The notes beneath the pieces were generated by a model, which was not told the DNA's origin, made no database searches, and saw nothing but the letters and a program-made list of their open reading frames with translations. Position numbers and translations under genes: made by a program. A stretch of DNA of 64,000 nt from Salminus brasiliensis (Eukaryota; Chordata; Actinopteri; Characiformes; Bryconidae): contig NC_132900.1 in NCBI RefSeq assembly GCF_030463535.1, positions 29,779,721-29,843,720 on the forward strand, read 5' to 3'. Below, in pieces: positions 37,398 to 48,351 of the stretch (within the stretch, counting starts at the first letter, position 1; each line of letters starts with the position of its first letter).

Positions 37398-37945
37398 GAG
37401 TGTGTGTGTGTGTGTGTGAGAGTGAGTGTGTGTGAGAGTGTGTGTGTGTGTGTGAGTGTCAGTGTGTGTGTGTGTCAGTGTGAGTGTGTGTGTGTGAGAG
37501 TGAGTGTGTGTGAGAGTGAGTGTGTGTGTGTGAGAGTGTGTGTGTGTGAGAGTGTGTGTGTGTGTGTGTGTGAGTGTGTGTGAGTGTCAGTGTGTGTGTG
37601 TGTCAGTGTGAGTGTGTGTCAGTGTGAGAGTGAGTGTGTGTGAGAGTGAGTGTGTGTGTGTGAGAGTGTGTGTGTGTGTGTGTGTGAGTGTGTGTGAGTG
37701 TCAGTGTGTGTGAGTGTCAGTGTGTGTGTGTGTCAGTGTGAGTGTGTGTGTCAGTGTGAGTGTGTGTGTCAGTGTGAGTGTGTGAGTGTGTGTGAGCGTC
37801 AGTGTGAGTGTGTGTCAGTGTGTGTGTGTGTGTGTGTGAGAGAGTGAGTGTGTGTGTGTGTGAGAGTGTGTGTGTGTGTGAGAGTGTGTGTGTCAGTGTG
37901 AGTGTGTGTGTGTGTGTGTGTCAGTGTGTGTGTGTGTGTGTGTGT
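37398..37945. repeat. 550-bp GT-rich compound repeat beside the pcsk7 promoter
   Basis: Runs of (GT)n are interspersed with gagagtga and cagtgtgagt units in semi-regular larger blocks; gagtgtgtgtgagtgtcagt recurs. It lies about 170 bp downstream (in pcsk7 sense) of the first exon. Alternating purine-pyrimidine sequence of this length can adopt Z-DNA. Confidence 0.95.
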
Positions 37946-38119
37946 AAACACTGAGCTGCTGAGTTAGCTAGCTAGCACTAGGTTAGCTGGTTAGTGTCAG
38001 TTAGCTAGCCGGTCACCGCGCTAGCAGGCTAGTTGGCTAACTGGTTAGCTCCTCAGGCTGACCGGGACTCTAAGGCTCAGCGGGAAGGCTGTAAACACGA
38101 GTGCTGTTGGTTCTGTTAC

Positions 38120-38340
38120 CTCAGGTCCACTTCATGTACAGCTGGGCGACATCAGTCCGGCCATCTCTTCTGGGCTCCTCCGCGGACTCTCCTCATACTA
38201 CCTCCGTATTTCCGCGACGGGCACCGGAGAGAGTAGCATCCGGTGTCAGCTGGCGTCCAGGCGGTGTTCCGTTCCGAAGCGCGTCGCCTACTCCCTACCT
38301 GCTGCCTCCTCGGAATAGTGGGCTTTTTGGACGTGAACCC
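38120..38340 (-). promoter_or_regulatory. pcsk7: pcsk7 promoter and non-coding first exon (GC-rich)
   Basis: A CpG-rich stretch (38,130-38,330) ends in a donor (CCTGAG|GTAACA) that can join the acceptor before coding exon 1. There is no TATA box, as usual for a housekeeping-type promoter. The transcription start is not defined. It sits between two tandem arrays. Confidence 0.5.
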
Positions 38341-38344
38341 TACA

Positions 38345-40712
38345 CGTTTTGAGTTATACTACTACTGTAATCGATTCAGTAATTACTATTATGATTTAGT
38401 AGATTTTTATAAATGATTCAGTATCTGCTGTAAAGGATTCAGGAGCTACTGTAAGCAGTTCACTACCTTAATGATTCTGTATCTGCTTTAAATGATTCAT
38501 TTGGCTATTAGAGATGATTCAGTATCTACTACAAACGATTCCCTAATGACTTTGAAATTATACAGTAACTACCGTAAACGATTCACGGACTACTTTAAGT
38601 GATTCGATTGATATTAGAAATGATCCAGTAACTGCTATAAATGAGTCAGTATCCACAATAAATGATTCACTAACTGCTATAAATGAATCAGTATCCACAA
38701 TAAATGATTCACTAACTGCTATAAATGAGTCAGTATCCACAATAAATGATTCACTAACTGCTATAAATGAGTCAGTATCCACAATAAATGATTCACTAAC
38801 TGCTATAAATGAATCGGTATCCACAATAAATGATTCACTAACTGCTATAAATGAATCAGTATCCACAATAAATGATTCACTAACTGCTATAAATGAGTCA
38901 GTATCCACAATAAATGATTCACTAACTGCTATAAATGAATCAGTATCCACAATAAATGATTCACTAACTGCTAAAAATGAATCAGTATCCACAATAAACG
39001 ATTCACTAACTGCTATAAATGAATCGGTATCTACAATAAATGATTCACTAACTGCTATAAATGAATCGGTATCCACAATAAACGATTCACTAACTACTAT
39101 AAATGAATCGGTATCTACAATAAATGATTCACTAACTACTATTAATAAATCGGTATCCACAATTAATGATTCACTAACTGCTATAAATGAATCAGTATCC
39201 ACAATAAATGATTCACTAACTGCTATAAATGAATCAGTATCCACAATAAATGATTCACTAACTGCTATAAATGAATCAGTATCCACAATAAATGATTCAC
39301 TAACTGCTATAAATGAATCAGTATCCACAATAAACGATTCACTAACTACTATAAATGAATCGGTATCTACAATAAATGATTCACTAACTAAGGATAAAGG
39401 TGCACGTATTCGTCACTGTACAGTGTGGACTGTACAGCGAAATGTGTCCTCCGCATTTAACCCATCTGGTAGTGAACACACACTCACACACGTGTTAGGG
39501 GCAGTGAGTACACACACACACCCAGAGCGGTGGGCAGCCAACTCCAGCGCCCGGGGAGCAGAGAGGGTAAAGGGCCTTGCTCAAGGGCCCAACAGTGGCA
39601 GCTTGCCGAGCCCGGGAATCGAACCCACAACCCTGTTATCGATATCCCGGCGCTCTAACCGCTGAGCCACCACTGCCCCATAACTGCTATAAATGAATCA
39701 GTATCCACAATAAATGATTCACTAACTGCTATAAATGAATCAGTATCCACAATAAATGATTCACTAACTGCTATAAATGAGTCAGTATCCACAATAAATG
39801 ATTCACTAACTGCTATAAATGAATCGGTATCTACAATAAATGATTCACTAACTGCTATAAATGAATCGGTATCCACAATAAACGATTCACTAACTACTAT
39901 AAATGAATCGGTATCTACAATAAATGATTCACTAACTGCTATAAATGAATCAGTAACCACAATAAATGATTCACTAACTGCTATAAATGAATCAGTATCC
40001 ACAATAAATGATTCACTAACTGCTATAAATGAATCAGTATCCACAATAAATGATTCACTAACTGCTATAAATGAATCAGTATCCACAATAAATGATTCAC
40101 TAACTGCTATAAATGAATCAGTATCCACAATAAATGATTCACTAACTGCTATAAATGAATCAGTATCCACAATAAATGATTCACTAACTGCTATAAATGA
40201 ATCAGTATCCACAATAAATGATTCACTAACTGCTATAAATGAATCAGTATCCACAATAAACGATTCACTAACTACTATAAATGAATCAGTATCCACAATA
40301 AATGATTCACTAACTGCTATAAATGAATCAGTATCCACAATAAACGATTCACTAACTGCTATAAATGAATCGGTATCTACAATAAATGATTCACTAACTA
40401 CTATTAATAAATCGGTATCCACCAATTAATGATTCACTAACTACTATAAATAAGTCAGTATCCACAATAAATGATTCACTAACTACTGTAAATGAGTTAG
40501 TATCCACAATAAATGATTCACTAACTGCTATAAATGAATCAGTATCCACAATAAATGATTCACTAACTCCTATAAATGAATCGGTATCCACAATAAATGA
40601 TTCACTAACTGCTATAAATGAATCAGTATCCACAATAAATGATTCACTAACTACTATTAATAAATCGGTATCCACAATTAATGATTCACTAACTACTATA
40701 AATACTACTAGT
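38345..40712. repeat. 42-bp minisatellite (dimer of a 21-bp unit), split by a SINE
   Basis: The core 42-bp unit joins gattcactaactgctataaa and gaatcagtatccacaataaa halves, which are themselves related 21-bp monomers. The left flank (38,345-38,640) contains degenerate single 21-bp units such as aatgattcagtatctgctg. About 45 dimers fill 38,640-39,390 and 39,682-40,710. Because 42 is a multiple of 3, a 14-residue repeat stays open on the minus strand; this is not a gene. Confidence 0.95.
39390..39681 (-). mobile_element. tRNA-derived SINE inserted into the 42-bp minisatellite
   Basis: This is a reverse-orientation copy of the SINE at 25,522. The + strand ends gctgagccaccactgcccc, which is the complement of the tRNA-like head, and gggaatcgaacccacaaccc is the complement of the B box. 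Short taact-type matches on both sides may be target-site duplication. Confidence 0.9.
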
Positions 40713-41604
40713 ATAGAATTACACATGACCCACCTGCTGTGCACAGATTGGTGTTTTCCAGTGGTTTTAGTCCCAAATAGAGTTTTAGGAAACCTTATGC
40801 GCCCCCTATTCAGATAGGATTAGATAAACGGGCATTCGGGGGTATTTTATAGTTATTATAGTTATTTTATTTCCCTCCACCTCTGAAAAAAAAATTACAG
40901 GCCTAAAGGCCTAGACTGAACACAGTGGCGGTCTAATAAGTTTAGCCCTGTCTAAAGATACTTCGGTGGCTTTAAAGTATCAGGGCAGAAAAATAAAATA
41001 AAATATGCAGACATTAACTGTTCTCTCGATTTCGAGCGTTTGCTTTAGTTAAATTTACAAATTCATTAAACTGAGGGAACAGATTTTAAACCATGGATTA
41101 AATTGAATTAAATGAGGAAATTATTATCATCAGCATCATCATAGATAGTAAAAATAAAATAAATTCTATTCAATTTGACAGGGAAATCACAAATCTGGCA
41201 ACCCTGCAGGGGACCAGCCGGTAAATGGAAGACAGGCATGATGAAAACTGCAGTGTTTTTTTGTTTCACACTGTTGTTAAATACAGTTTTACCATAGTAA
41301 AGGTTTTCTGACTGTTATCTGACTGAAATTTTACACTTTTTTGACTTTTCTCGTGCTTGGAGCTGTAAATTTTTTACTTTTTGTGCCAATGTAATTTTGT
41401 TTTAGCTTTCTGTTTAGCTGCACGTTGGTAAAAATGTAAAAATCAAGTAAAAATAATATCAATATTTATACGTCACGAATATTCCAAAATATCACCACCA
41501 GCACTTACACCTTTTGGCCACGAGATGGCGATATTGGGCAATTTATTATTATTTGTTTTACTACGCCTCCCAGTTTGCTCCAGCTTTGACCCACACCAGA
41601 ACAT
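40713..41604. other. Non-coding interval
   Basis: I see no gene, array or clear transposon here, only AT-rich sequence with short A and T runs. Confidence 0.5.
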
Positions 41605-41608
41605 AGAC

Positions 41609-41967
41609 TGTGAGGATTTGACTGCATTCAGAGACACAAGCATTAGTGAGATGAGGATGTTGGTCAGTGTGATCACCACCCCACCTCGCCATCCACAACT
41701 CCCTAACTCGTCCCGAAAGAATTGGATGGAGCGCCATCCATCATTCCAGCTCAATGCTGCTGGGGGGCGTTATGCCCCTCTACTAGCCCAGGTGCCTAAT
41801 GCGCCTGGCATTAGGCAGCATGGTGCCAGTAGGTTCATGTTTATCTGCCCCAGAGAGTCCTAATCTATTGGCAGTACAGGGACAGGTTACAGGTGTGTGT
41901 GTGTGTGTGTGTGTGTGCATTTGCACTTTTGTAAAGGGGTGTCCACAAACATTTGAACATATAGTGT
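41609..41967 (-). mobile_element. Family A TIR element, one end truncated
   Basis: It has the reverse-orientation interior (tgaggatttgactgcattca) and the end cacaaacatttgaacatata. It includes a (GT)n run at 41,890-41,918. Confidence 0.8.
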
Positions 41968-42104
41968 CCTGTAAGAACTGAGCAGATCAGAACCAGCATC
42001 AGCAGTATTAGGCAGTATTAGGCAGTGATCCTAATGTTTTGGCTGAAAATGGTCGTAACGGCTGCCTGTGTAATAGATCGTACTTGCTTTCCTGTTTGTC
42101 TTCA

Positions 42105-42372
42105 GGCGGACTGCAGCAGTGGAGCTGAAGGAGGAGAACGTGGGGGGGAGGTGGAGAGAGGAGAGAGGAAAGGCGTGGACGAGGCCTGCAGTGCTCGAGT
42201 GGGTTCGGCCGCTCCGGGCTCAGCCGAGCTCTTTATCCGCAGCGTCTTGAGTCACGCTGATCTTTTGACTTCACAGCCATCCATCCGCCCTCGAGCCTGG
42301 GAGAGATTTGATCATGGCTCCTTTGTGGAGGATTGGATCACAGGCGCTGAAAGGTACGGCCAGAACCTTCAG
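42105..42372 (+). CDS. Candidate 5' exon of an unidentified gene (start codon 42,314)
   Basis: A CpG-rich stretch ends at a strong donor (TTCAG|GTACGT). An ATG at 42,314 begins MAPLWRIGSQALKGTARTF: basic, no acidic residues, Arg/Leu/Ala-rich, like a mitochondrial presequence. The frame can continue through 42,600-42,677 and 42,797-42,839 with matching phase. I do not recognise the protein, and no later exons are seen. A second frame is open through the whole segment, so even the frame is uncertain. It could be a gene remnant or chance. Confidence 0.3.
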
Positions 42373-42599
42373 GTACGTTTGAAGTGCTTTGTTTTGGAGG
42401 CTTGACTCTGCAGAAGAATAGACCAGGAGGACTGATGCCTGGCAACTGCAAACCTTGCCTTCTCAGTTACATGTGAGAGAAATCCCATAGCTTCATAATC
42501 CTCATAAATTGACTTTCGCACACTGTTCCTCGCTCACTCTCGCTCTCACTCTCGCTCTCGCTCTCACTTTTCTCTGGAACTGCCTCTTCTGTCTTTCAG

Positions 42600-42677
42600 C
42601 CTTTTCAGCTTCGCCAGTAGAGGAAACAATAGGAGAGCCATCCATCACTGGCCAAGGACAGCTCAGGGCCTTCACAG
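42600..42677 (+). CDS. Candidate second exon of the unidentified plus-strand gene
   Basis: It lies between a CT-rich tract ending gtctttcag and donor TTCACAG|GTGAGG. In phase with the candidate first exon it reads LFSFASRGNNRRAIHHWPRT then AQGLH with no stop and remains basic. The splice signals are good, but no homology is recognised. Confidence 0.25.
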
Positions 42678-42796
42678 GTGAGGCCTAGAGAAGAAAATAA
42701 TAGTGATGCCAACTATGCTGAAGCCAGAAGAGCAAGAACTTTCATTTAACCCCCCTACCCTCTTCCCCACCCCCGTCAACCACCCATTACCACCAG

Positions 42797-42839
42797 ATCT
42801 CTCTCCGATCTCCATGGCACTCCAAGGCATTTCAGAGAG
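42797..42839 (+). CDS. Candidate third exon of the unidentified plus-strand gene
   Basis: It follows attaccaccag and reads SLSDLHGTPRHFRE before donor GAGAG|GTACGG. It is short and unsupported by homology. The family A element starts 70 bp downstream, so the rest of the gene, if any, is not contiguous. Confidence 0.15.
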
Positions 42840-42910
42840 GTACGGGTGGGAGGAAGCCCTCGTTCACCTTCCACCTCCACCACATGCCCCTGTGGTCTGA
42901 GGAGATCATA

Positions 42911-43369
42911 CACTATGTGTAGATATGAATTATTAAGATGCATCCATTGCTGACATGAATGCACACTCACAGCTTGCCTAGTCCCTGTAGTTCCTGCCAA
43001 TAGAATAGGACTCTCTGGAGCAGTTTTACTAGACGAACCTTTCGGTACCATGCTGCCTAATGCCAGGCGTGGGCTAGTAGAGGGGTATAAAGCCCCCCAG
43101 CATTGAAGAGCTGTGGAGCAGTGGAACTACATGTGTTCTCTGGAATGATGGTTGGTGGATGAGGTGGGGTGATGATCATCCAACATCTCTAGTCGCTGAA
43201 TGCAATCAAATCCTTACAGCAATGCTCCTGCAGAATGTAGTAGAAGGCCTTCTTCTCTGGACAGTAGAGACAGTTCAGACTCCAACAGAAGCAGGAGATG
43301 TCCTCGATTTCAGAAGAAAGAATTATGAATGAATAAGCGGGTGTCCCAATACTTTTGTCAATATAGTGT
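42911..43369 (+). mobile_element. Family A TIR element, near full length
   Basis: The left end cactatgtg is diverged; the right end gtgtcccaatacttttgtca before atatagtg is well preserved. Internal words are present (ccatgctgcctaatgccagg, gagctgtggagcagtgga). Confidence 0.8.
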
Positions 43370-43689
43370 ACAGCAATAGCAGCCATATCATTAGAACCAC
43401 CCAGCTCCATCTCTTTTATTTTTGGATGCGGATGAAACAGGGTGCGATGCGGTCATTGCAGTGGCCAGTTCAGCAGACCAGCTTCTCCAGGCGTTTCCTC
43501 CAGGTCTAAATTGTTGAGGACAAGCTTCTGGTCAGGAATGCGCTTGTGTGGTGTTTTTAAATGGGTTAGCTCCTTAATAACATCATTTGCAAAACTGAAC
43601 TCCAGGCTGGGGTGGGGTGGGGGTCCCTAAGGACTGCTTTGAGAACCATAGAATAGCTCAAACCATTGTGAAGCGTGTATTTGGACATA

Positions 43690-44084
43690 CACCAGTCAGG
43701 CAAGTAAGAGCATTGGTGAGGTCAGGTACTGATGCTGGATCACAAACCCTACTCCATCACTCCAGAAAACACAGTCTCATTGCTTTGCAGCCCAATGCTG
43801 GGGGGCTTGGTGCCCCTCTAGCTGGCTGACACTCCCAGTATGCAGTGGTCAGTGCCTACCAGAAGACTGATGGCTCATCGGTGTTGATTGGAGGCCCCAC
43901 TTCACAACTTACAGGACTTCTTAAAGGATCTACTGCTAACGTTAACGTCTTGCCGCCAGATCCCACAGGACACCTTCAGAGGTCTTGTGGAGTCCATGCC
44001 TCAATGGGTCTGAACTGCTTTGGCGGCACAACAGGGACCTACACAATTATAGGCAGGTGGTTTTAATGTTATGGCTGACTGGTG
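43690..44084. mobile_element. Second TIR element type with 'caccagtcag' ends
   Basis: The left end accagtcaggcaagtaa and the right end gttatggctgactggtg form short inverted repeats. The right part (cagaagactgatggctcatc, gtggttttaatgttatggct) resembles a common fish DNA transposon. The left interior shares agctcaatgctggggg-type words with family A, so it may be chimeric. Confidence 0.6.
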
Positions 44085-44495
44085 CATATAGCGCTAATAC
44101 AGCCTAATTATTTTTGATCCCGTTCCCCAAAGAAATCTCACAGTTTATCAAACAGCCATTCTGTGATGAATGACCGTGCCTCTACAGATGGCTTATTGAT
44201 TGCTAATTCATCTGCAGCCCACACAGTCCACACTTTAATCTTTCTCAAACTCAGCTGGGAAATGCAGCGCTGACGAGTCGCTCTACGGGGTAAAGTCTCA
44301 GTCATGAGTATGTGTTTGTTCTAAAGGGTTCAGGAAGGTTGTTGGCTCTGGCTTCAGATGACTGAAAGTGAAGATGTATGATGGACAAAAGCTGATTTTA
44401 CAGTAGAAACACAGTTTTTATGGTGAATCCAGAAAAATGACCATTGCAGATGACCATGAGAAGATGACCAAAAGCCCAGACTTCCTTTTCTGTCT

Positions 44496-44701
44496 GATAT
44501 TAGCCTCTTAGTGCAGTACTGGATATTGTCTCAGACATTAATACCTCTCAAAGTCTATATAAGCTATACATACCCCACATGCTAAGCCAGGGAGGTATAA
44601 ATAACTGTGCCGTGCACTTATGAACTACATACGAACATACAGCCTCTGAGTGTGACCTCTACACGGTTGGGTTTCTCAATGAAGAACACACCTGTATAAT
44701 G

Positions 44702-44765
<64 letters not shown>

Positions 44766-45000
44766 CACATAGTGAATAACTATAATAGCATATATACTGA
44801 CCTGCGGTTTGGTCAGTTTGTGTGCAAAATCACCCCAAAGGCACGACTGATAGATCAATAAATATGTATTATTTTTATTATTGGATCTAACTGAAAACAA
44901 GGTGTTAGAGCAAAACATATTTTTAGTGTTATGATGACAACCATGACAGAAATTAATAATAGTAACATACTGAGGCCTTAGTGTATTACTTTAAGGCCTC
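44496..45000. repeat. Duplicated block, copy 1
   Basis: From gatattagcctcttagtgca to cctgtataatgtat (about 208 bp) it is identical to 46,826-47,033. Beyond that the two copies stay alignable but diverge, with a (TA)n expansion here (44,703-44,756). It ends where 21-bp 'ggcctcaatatatta'-type sequence begins. Confidence 0.95.
44703..44766. repeat. (TA)n microsatellite inside duplicated block 1
   Basis: About 27 TA units. The equivalent position in block 2 (47,034-47,048) has only a short run, so the array expanded after duplication or shrank in the other copy. Confidence 0.95.
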
Positions 45001-45524
45001 AGTACATTGTCTTGTTGCCTTAATATGTATATGTCTTGTGCCCTCAATTATCAAGCATCTGTGCAAAAGCCCCAAAATGCACCACTGATGTTGATGATGA
45101 TGATCAATAAACAAGTATTAATATTAATAATAAGGAAGTAATGCCACAGAATAACCTTCCTGAACCTGTTTAGTTACATTAAGATCCGTGTTACACTTTC
45201 ATCACAGTGTCTTTGAAGTTTGTAAAGCTACAGTTCAAAGAGATAAAATATTGGTACGTCTTTATACCATATTACTCCAAAAACAACTTTCCAAAATAAA
45301 TCTCCATTTTTACATTTTGAAAGAAATCGAATCCGGCAGTTGTTCTTTATATTGTATCAGGATTTCATGATGAATGGACCAATAAAAATGCTCCAAAATG
45401 AATAAATTATGGAATTAAATATTTTTGTTTTGTGTGACAGATACAAAACGTATATTTGTTTTGTGTGACAGCGACATCTACATAATCTATACTTGTGGTT
45501 GTTATTAATAAGACATGGCCACAC

Positions 45525-46140
45525 ACTAATATATTAAGGCAAGAAACTCATATGTTGAGGCCACAAAATAATATATTGAGACCATGAGGTAATATACTGA
45601 GGCAGCAAGATAATATTCTAAGGGCACAAAATAATAGACTGAGACCAGAAGATCATATTATAAATCCATGAGTTAATATTATGGAACCACAAGATAATAT
45701 TTTGAGATCATGAGTTAATATGTTGAGGCCACAAAATAATATTATGAGACCACAAGGTACTATTATGAGACCATGAGATAATATATTGAAGCAATAAGAA
45801 AATAAGAGAGGCCACAATATGATATACTGAGGCCACAAAATGATATTTTGAATCCACAAGATAATATATAGAGGACATAAGATAATATATTGAGGCAACA
45901 AATTAAGTTTCTAGTGGCCACAAGATAATATATTGAGGCAACAAAATAATGTATTGAGGTCAAGAAATAATATATTAAAGCCACTAATTAATATATTCAT
46001 ACCATATCAATATAATGAGGCTGCAAGGTACTATACTGAGACTGCAAAATAATATATTGAGGCCACAAGATAATATATTAAAGCGAATAAATATTATATT
46101 GAGGCCACAAGATAATATATTGAGGCCACAAATGAAGTTT
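45525..46140. repeat. 21-bp minisatellite, array 1 (reverse orientation)
   Basis: Diverged units are of the type gataatatattgaggccaca, the reverse complement of array 2 at 47,275-48,190. About 28 units are present, some interrupted. Open frames across it are by-products. A few forward-orientation units also occur at 44,970-45,060. Confidence 0.92.
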
Positions 46141-46825
46141 CTTGTGATGAATCTTGAGACATATCATTGACAGCAGTGTGAACACTACTATGAAAATGTG
46201 CAGATGATGTTTCTATGGAAACGTTGAGATGAAATGAGATGATAGAGGCCAAAACCAGGCACCTCTTGAACCAGTTCATTTGCATCACATGTAATTCCTG
46301 TTATATAAAACTATTAGTGCCAGATGATGTTTAATGTCATGGGAATGGCCCAGGCCCAAAGAAAAAGGTCCAAACTTAATATAATAGTATAATCTCATTT
46401 ACATGAACAAGCGTTTGAGTTAAGGGTTTTAGAAATTCCAGGAGATATACTGTAGGATTGATGTCCTGTAGGCTGCTGTGTCTTGTTTTGTGGTTTCTTT
46501 CTGTGGGATTTGACACACGTCTTACTATGATGCTATGTTGCAAAGTAGACTCTAAGTAAATTAATAGCTTACTGTACTCTGTCCTCCATCTGAAATCCTC
46601 CTCCTGTCCATATGGTGGCCCTAGACTATAATCCCTGTTTGATATGCGAGGCCTCGGTGGAGACAAGCTGTACACACCTGTCCCATTAAACATGTGTGTG
46701 TGTGTGAATGTGTTCACCGCACTGAAAGGCCTGCTGTAATCTGCATGTGTGTGTATTGCATGGCTTTGTAAAAGACGTTTAAGAAAAATATTGCAATTTG
46801 CCTTTGTCTGATTATGGGCCAAGCC
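46141..46825. other. Spacer between the minisatellite array and duplicated block 2
   Basis: I see no gene. It contains a short TG microsatellite near 46,690-46,706. The longest open frame (minus strand, 148 codons) has no recognisable motif and I do not call it. Confidence 0.5.
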
Positions 46826-47123
46826 GATATTAGCCTCTTAGTGCAGTACTGGATATTGTCTCAGACATTAATACCTCTCAAAGTCTATATAAGCTATACA
46901 TACCCCACATGCTAAGCCAGGGAGGTATAAATAACTGTGCCGTGCACTTATGAACTACATACGAACATACAGCCTCTGAGTGTGACCTCTACACGGTTGG
47001 GTTTCTCAATGAAGAACACACCTGTATAATGTATGATATATATATATAACACATAGTGTTACCAAACACAAACTGTAATACCATATATACTGACCAAAAA
47101 GGCACAACTGATAGATCAATCCA

Positions 47124-47176
<53 letters not shown>

Positions 47177-47290
47177 GAATCTTATTGAAAACAAAAGATA
47201 GAGCAAAATGTCTTTTAGTGTTTTGATGACAACCATAACAAAAATTGAATAGTAATTTTGTACTGAGTAACATAGTAACGTACAGAAGCC
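46826..47290. repeat. Duplicated block, copy 2
   Basis: This is the direct copy of 44,496-45,000. The identical 208-bp core is followed by a diverged part with a (TTA)n run (47,127-47,175) and leads straight into the forward 21-bp array. Confidence 0.95.
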
Positions 47291-48190
47291 TCAATATATT
47301 TCCTTGTGGCCTCAATATATTATCTTGTTGCTTTAATATATTAATCTTGTGGCCTCATCATAGTATCTTGTGGCCTTAATTTATTACCTTGTGGCCTCAT
47401 TATATTATCTTGTGGCCTCATTATATTATCTTGTGGCCTCAATATATTATCTCGTGGCCTCAATATATTACCTTGTGGCCTCAATATATTACATTGCTGT
47501 CTCAATACATTACCTTGTGGCCTCAATATATTAACTTGTGGCCTCAATATATTACATTGTTGTCTCAATACATTACCTTGTGGACTCAATATATTATCTT
47601 GTGGCCTCATTATATCAACTTGTGGCCTCAATATATCATCTTGTAGCCTCAATATATTATCCTTCTGCCTCACTAGATCATCTTGTGGCCTCAATTTATT
47701 ATCTTGTAGCCTCAATATATCAACTTGTGGCCTCAATATATCATCTTGTAGCCTCAATATATTATCCTTCTGCCTCACTAGATCATCTTGTGGCCTCAAT
47801 TTATTATCTTGTAGCCTCAATATATTATCTTGTGGCCTCAATATATTACCTTGTGGCCTCAATAAATTATCTTGTGGCCTCAATTTATTATCTTGTGGCC
47901 TCAATATATTATCTTGCTGCCTCCATGTATTACTTTGTGGCCGCAATATATTAACTTATGGGCTTGATGTATTATCTTGTGGCCTCAATATATTACCTTG
48001 TGGCCTCAGTATATTATCTCATGGCCTCAATATATTATCTTGTGGACTCAGTATATTATCTTGTGGCCTCATTATATTAACTTGTGGCCTCAATATATTA
48101 TCCTCCTGCCTCACTAGATCATCTTGTGGCCTCAATATATTATCTTGCTGCCTCCATGTATTACTTTGTGGCCTCAATATATTATCATGT
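47275..48190. repeat. 21-bp minisatellite, array 2 (forward orientation)
   Basis: About 43 units of cttgtggcctcaatatatta (plus one base) are present. Blocks with ccttctgcctcactagatca recur as a higher-order pattern near 47,660, 47,765 and 48,100. The repeat length is a multiple of 3, which keeps frames of 138 to 201 codons open on both strands; these are not genes. Confidence 0.95.
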
Positions 48191-48345
48191 GTGTGTGTGA
48201 TGTGTGATAACGTGCAGGAGCCAATCACAGTGCAGATAAACTCTCTGTATTCAGTGTAGGACTGGACTGGAATGAAGCCGCTTACCTCTAGAACCCACTA
48301 GCAGCGTAATAATCAAACAGGTGACAGTTTGTTTGCAAATCCACT

Positions 48346-48351
48346 TTTATT
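48346..48351 (-). terminator. mbnl1: Distal AATAAA candidate for mbnl1
   Basis: The minus strand reads AATAAA here, just before the minisatellite block. It would give a 7-kb 3' UTR. Nearer candidates at 50,378 and 54,328 are at least as likely. Confidence 0.2.

Larger units (their letters stand above)
36001..38119 (-). other. pcsk7: pcsk7 5' UTR intron
   Basis: The inferred intron runs from donor CCTGAG|GTAACA at 38,120/38,119 to acceptor tttttcag at 36,001. It holds a degenerate Tc1 fragment, a family A copy, a (TTA/AAT)n run near 37,078-37,103 and the 550-bp GT array. Confidence 0.55.

Noticed and set aside
38558-40744. Minus-strand open frames of 256, 256 and 116 codons with a 14-residue repeat (SESFIVDTDSFIAV)
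   Set aside because: They are the translation of a 42-bp minisatellite whose length is a multiple of three; they have no start context, no splice support, and are split by a SINE.
42025-42405. 126-codon plus-strand frame starting at 42,025
   Set aside because: Its first part precedes a likely splice acceptor and is AT-rich intron-like sequence; the alternative ATG at 42,314 in the CpG-rich part is more plausible, and that is reported only as a weak candidate.
46376-46822. 148-codon minus-strand frame
   Set aside because: It has no recognisable domain, no splice or promoter context, and lies between repeat arrays.
47341-47954. Open frames of 201 (minus) and 138 (plus) codons with 7-residue repeats
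   Set aside because: They come from a 21-bp minisatellite that stays open on both strands.
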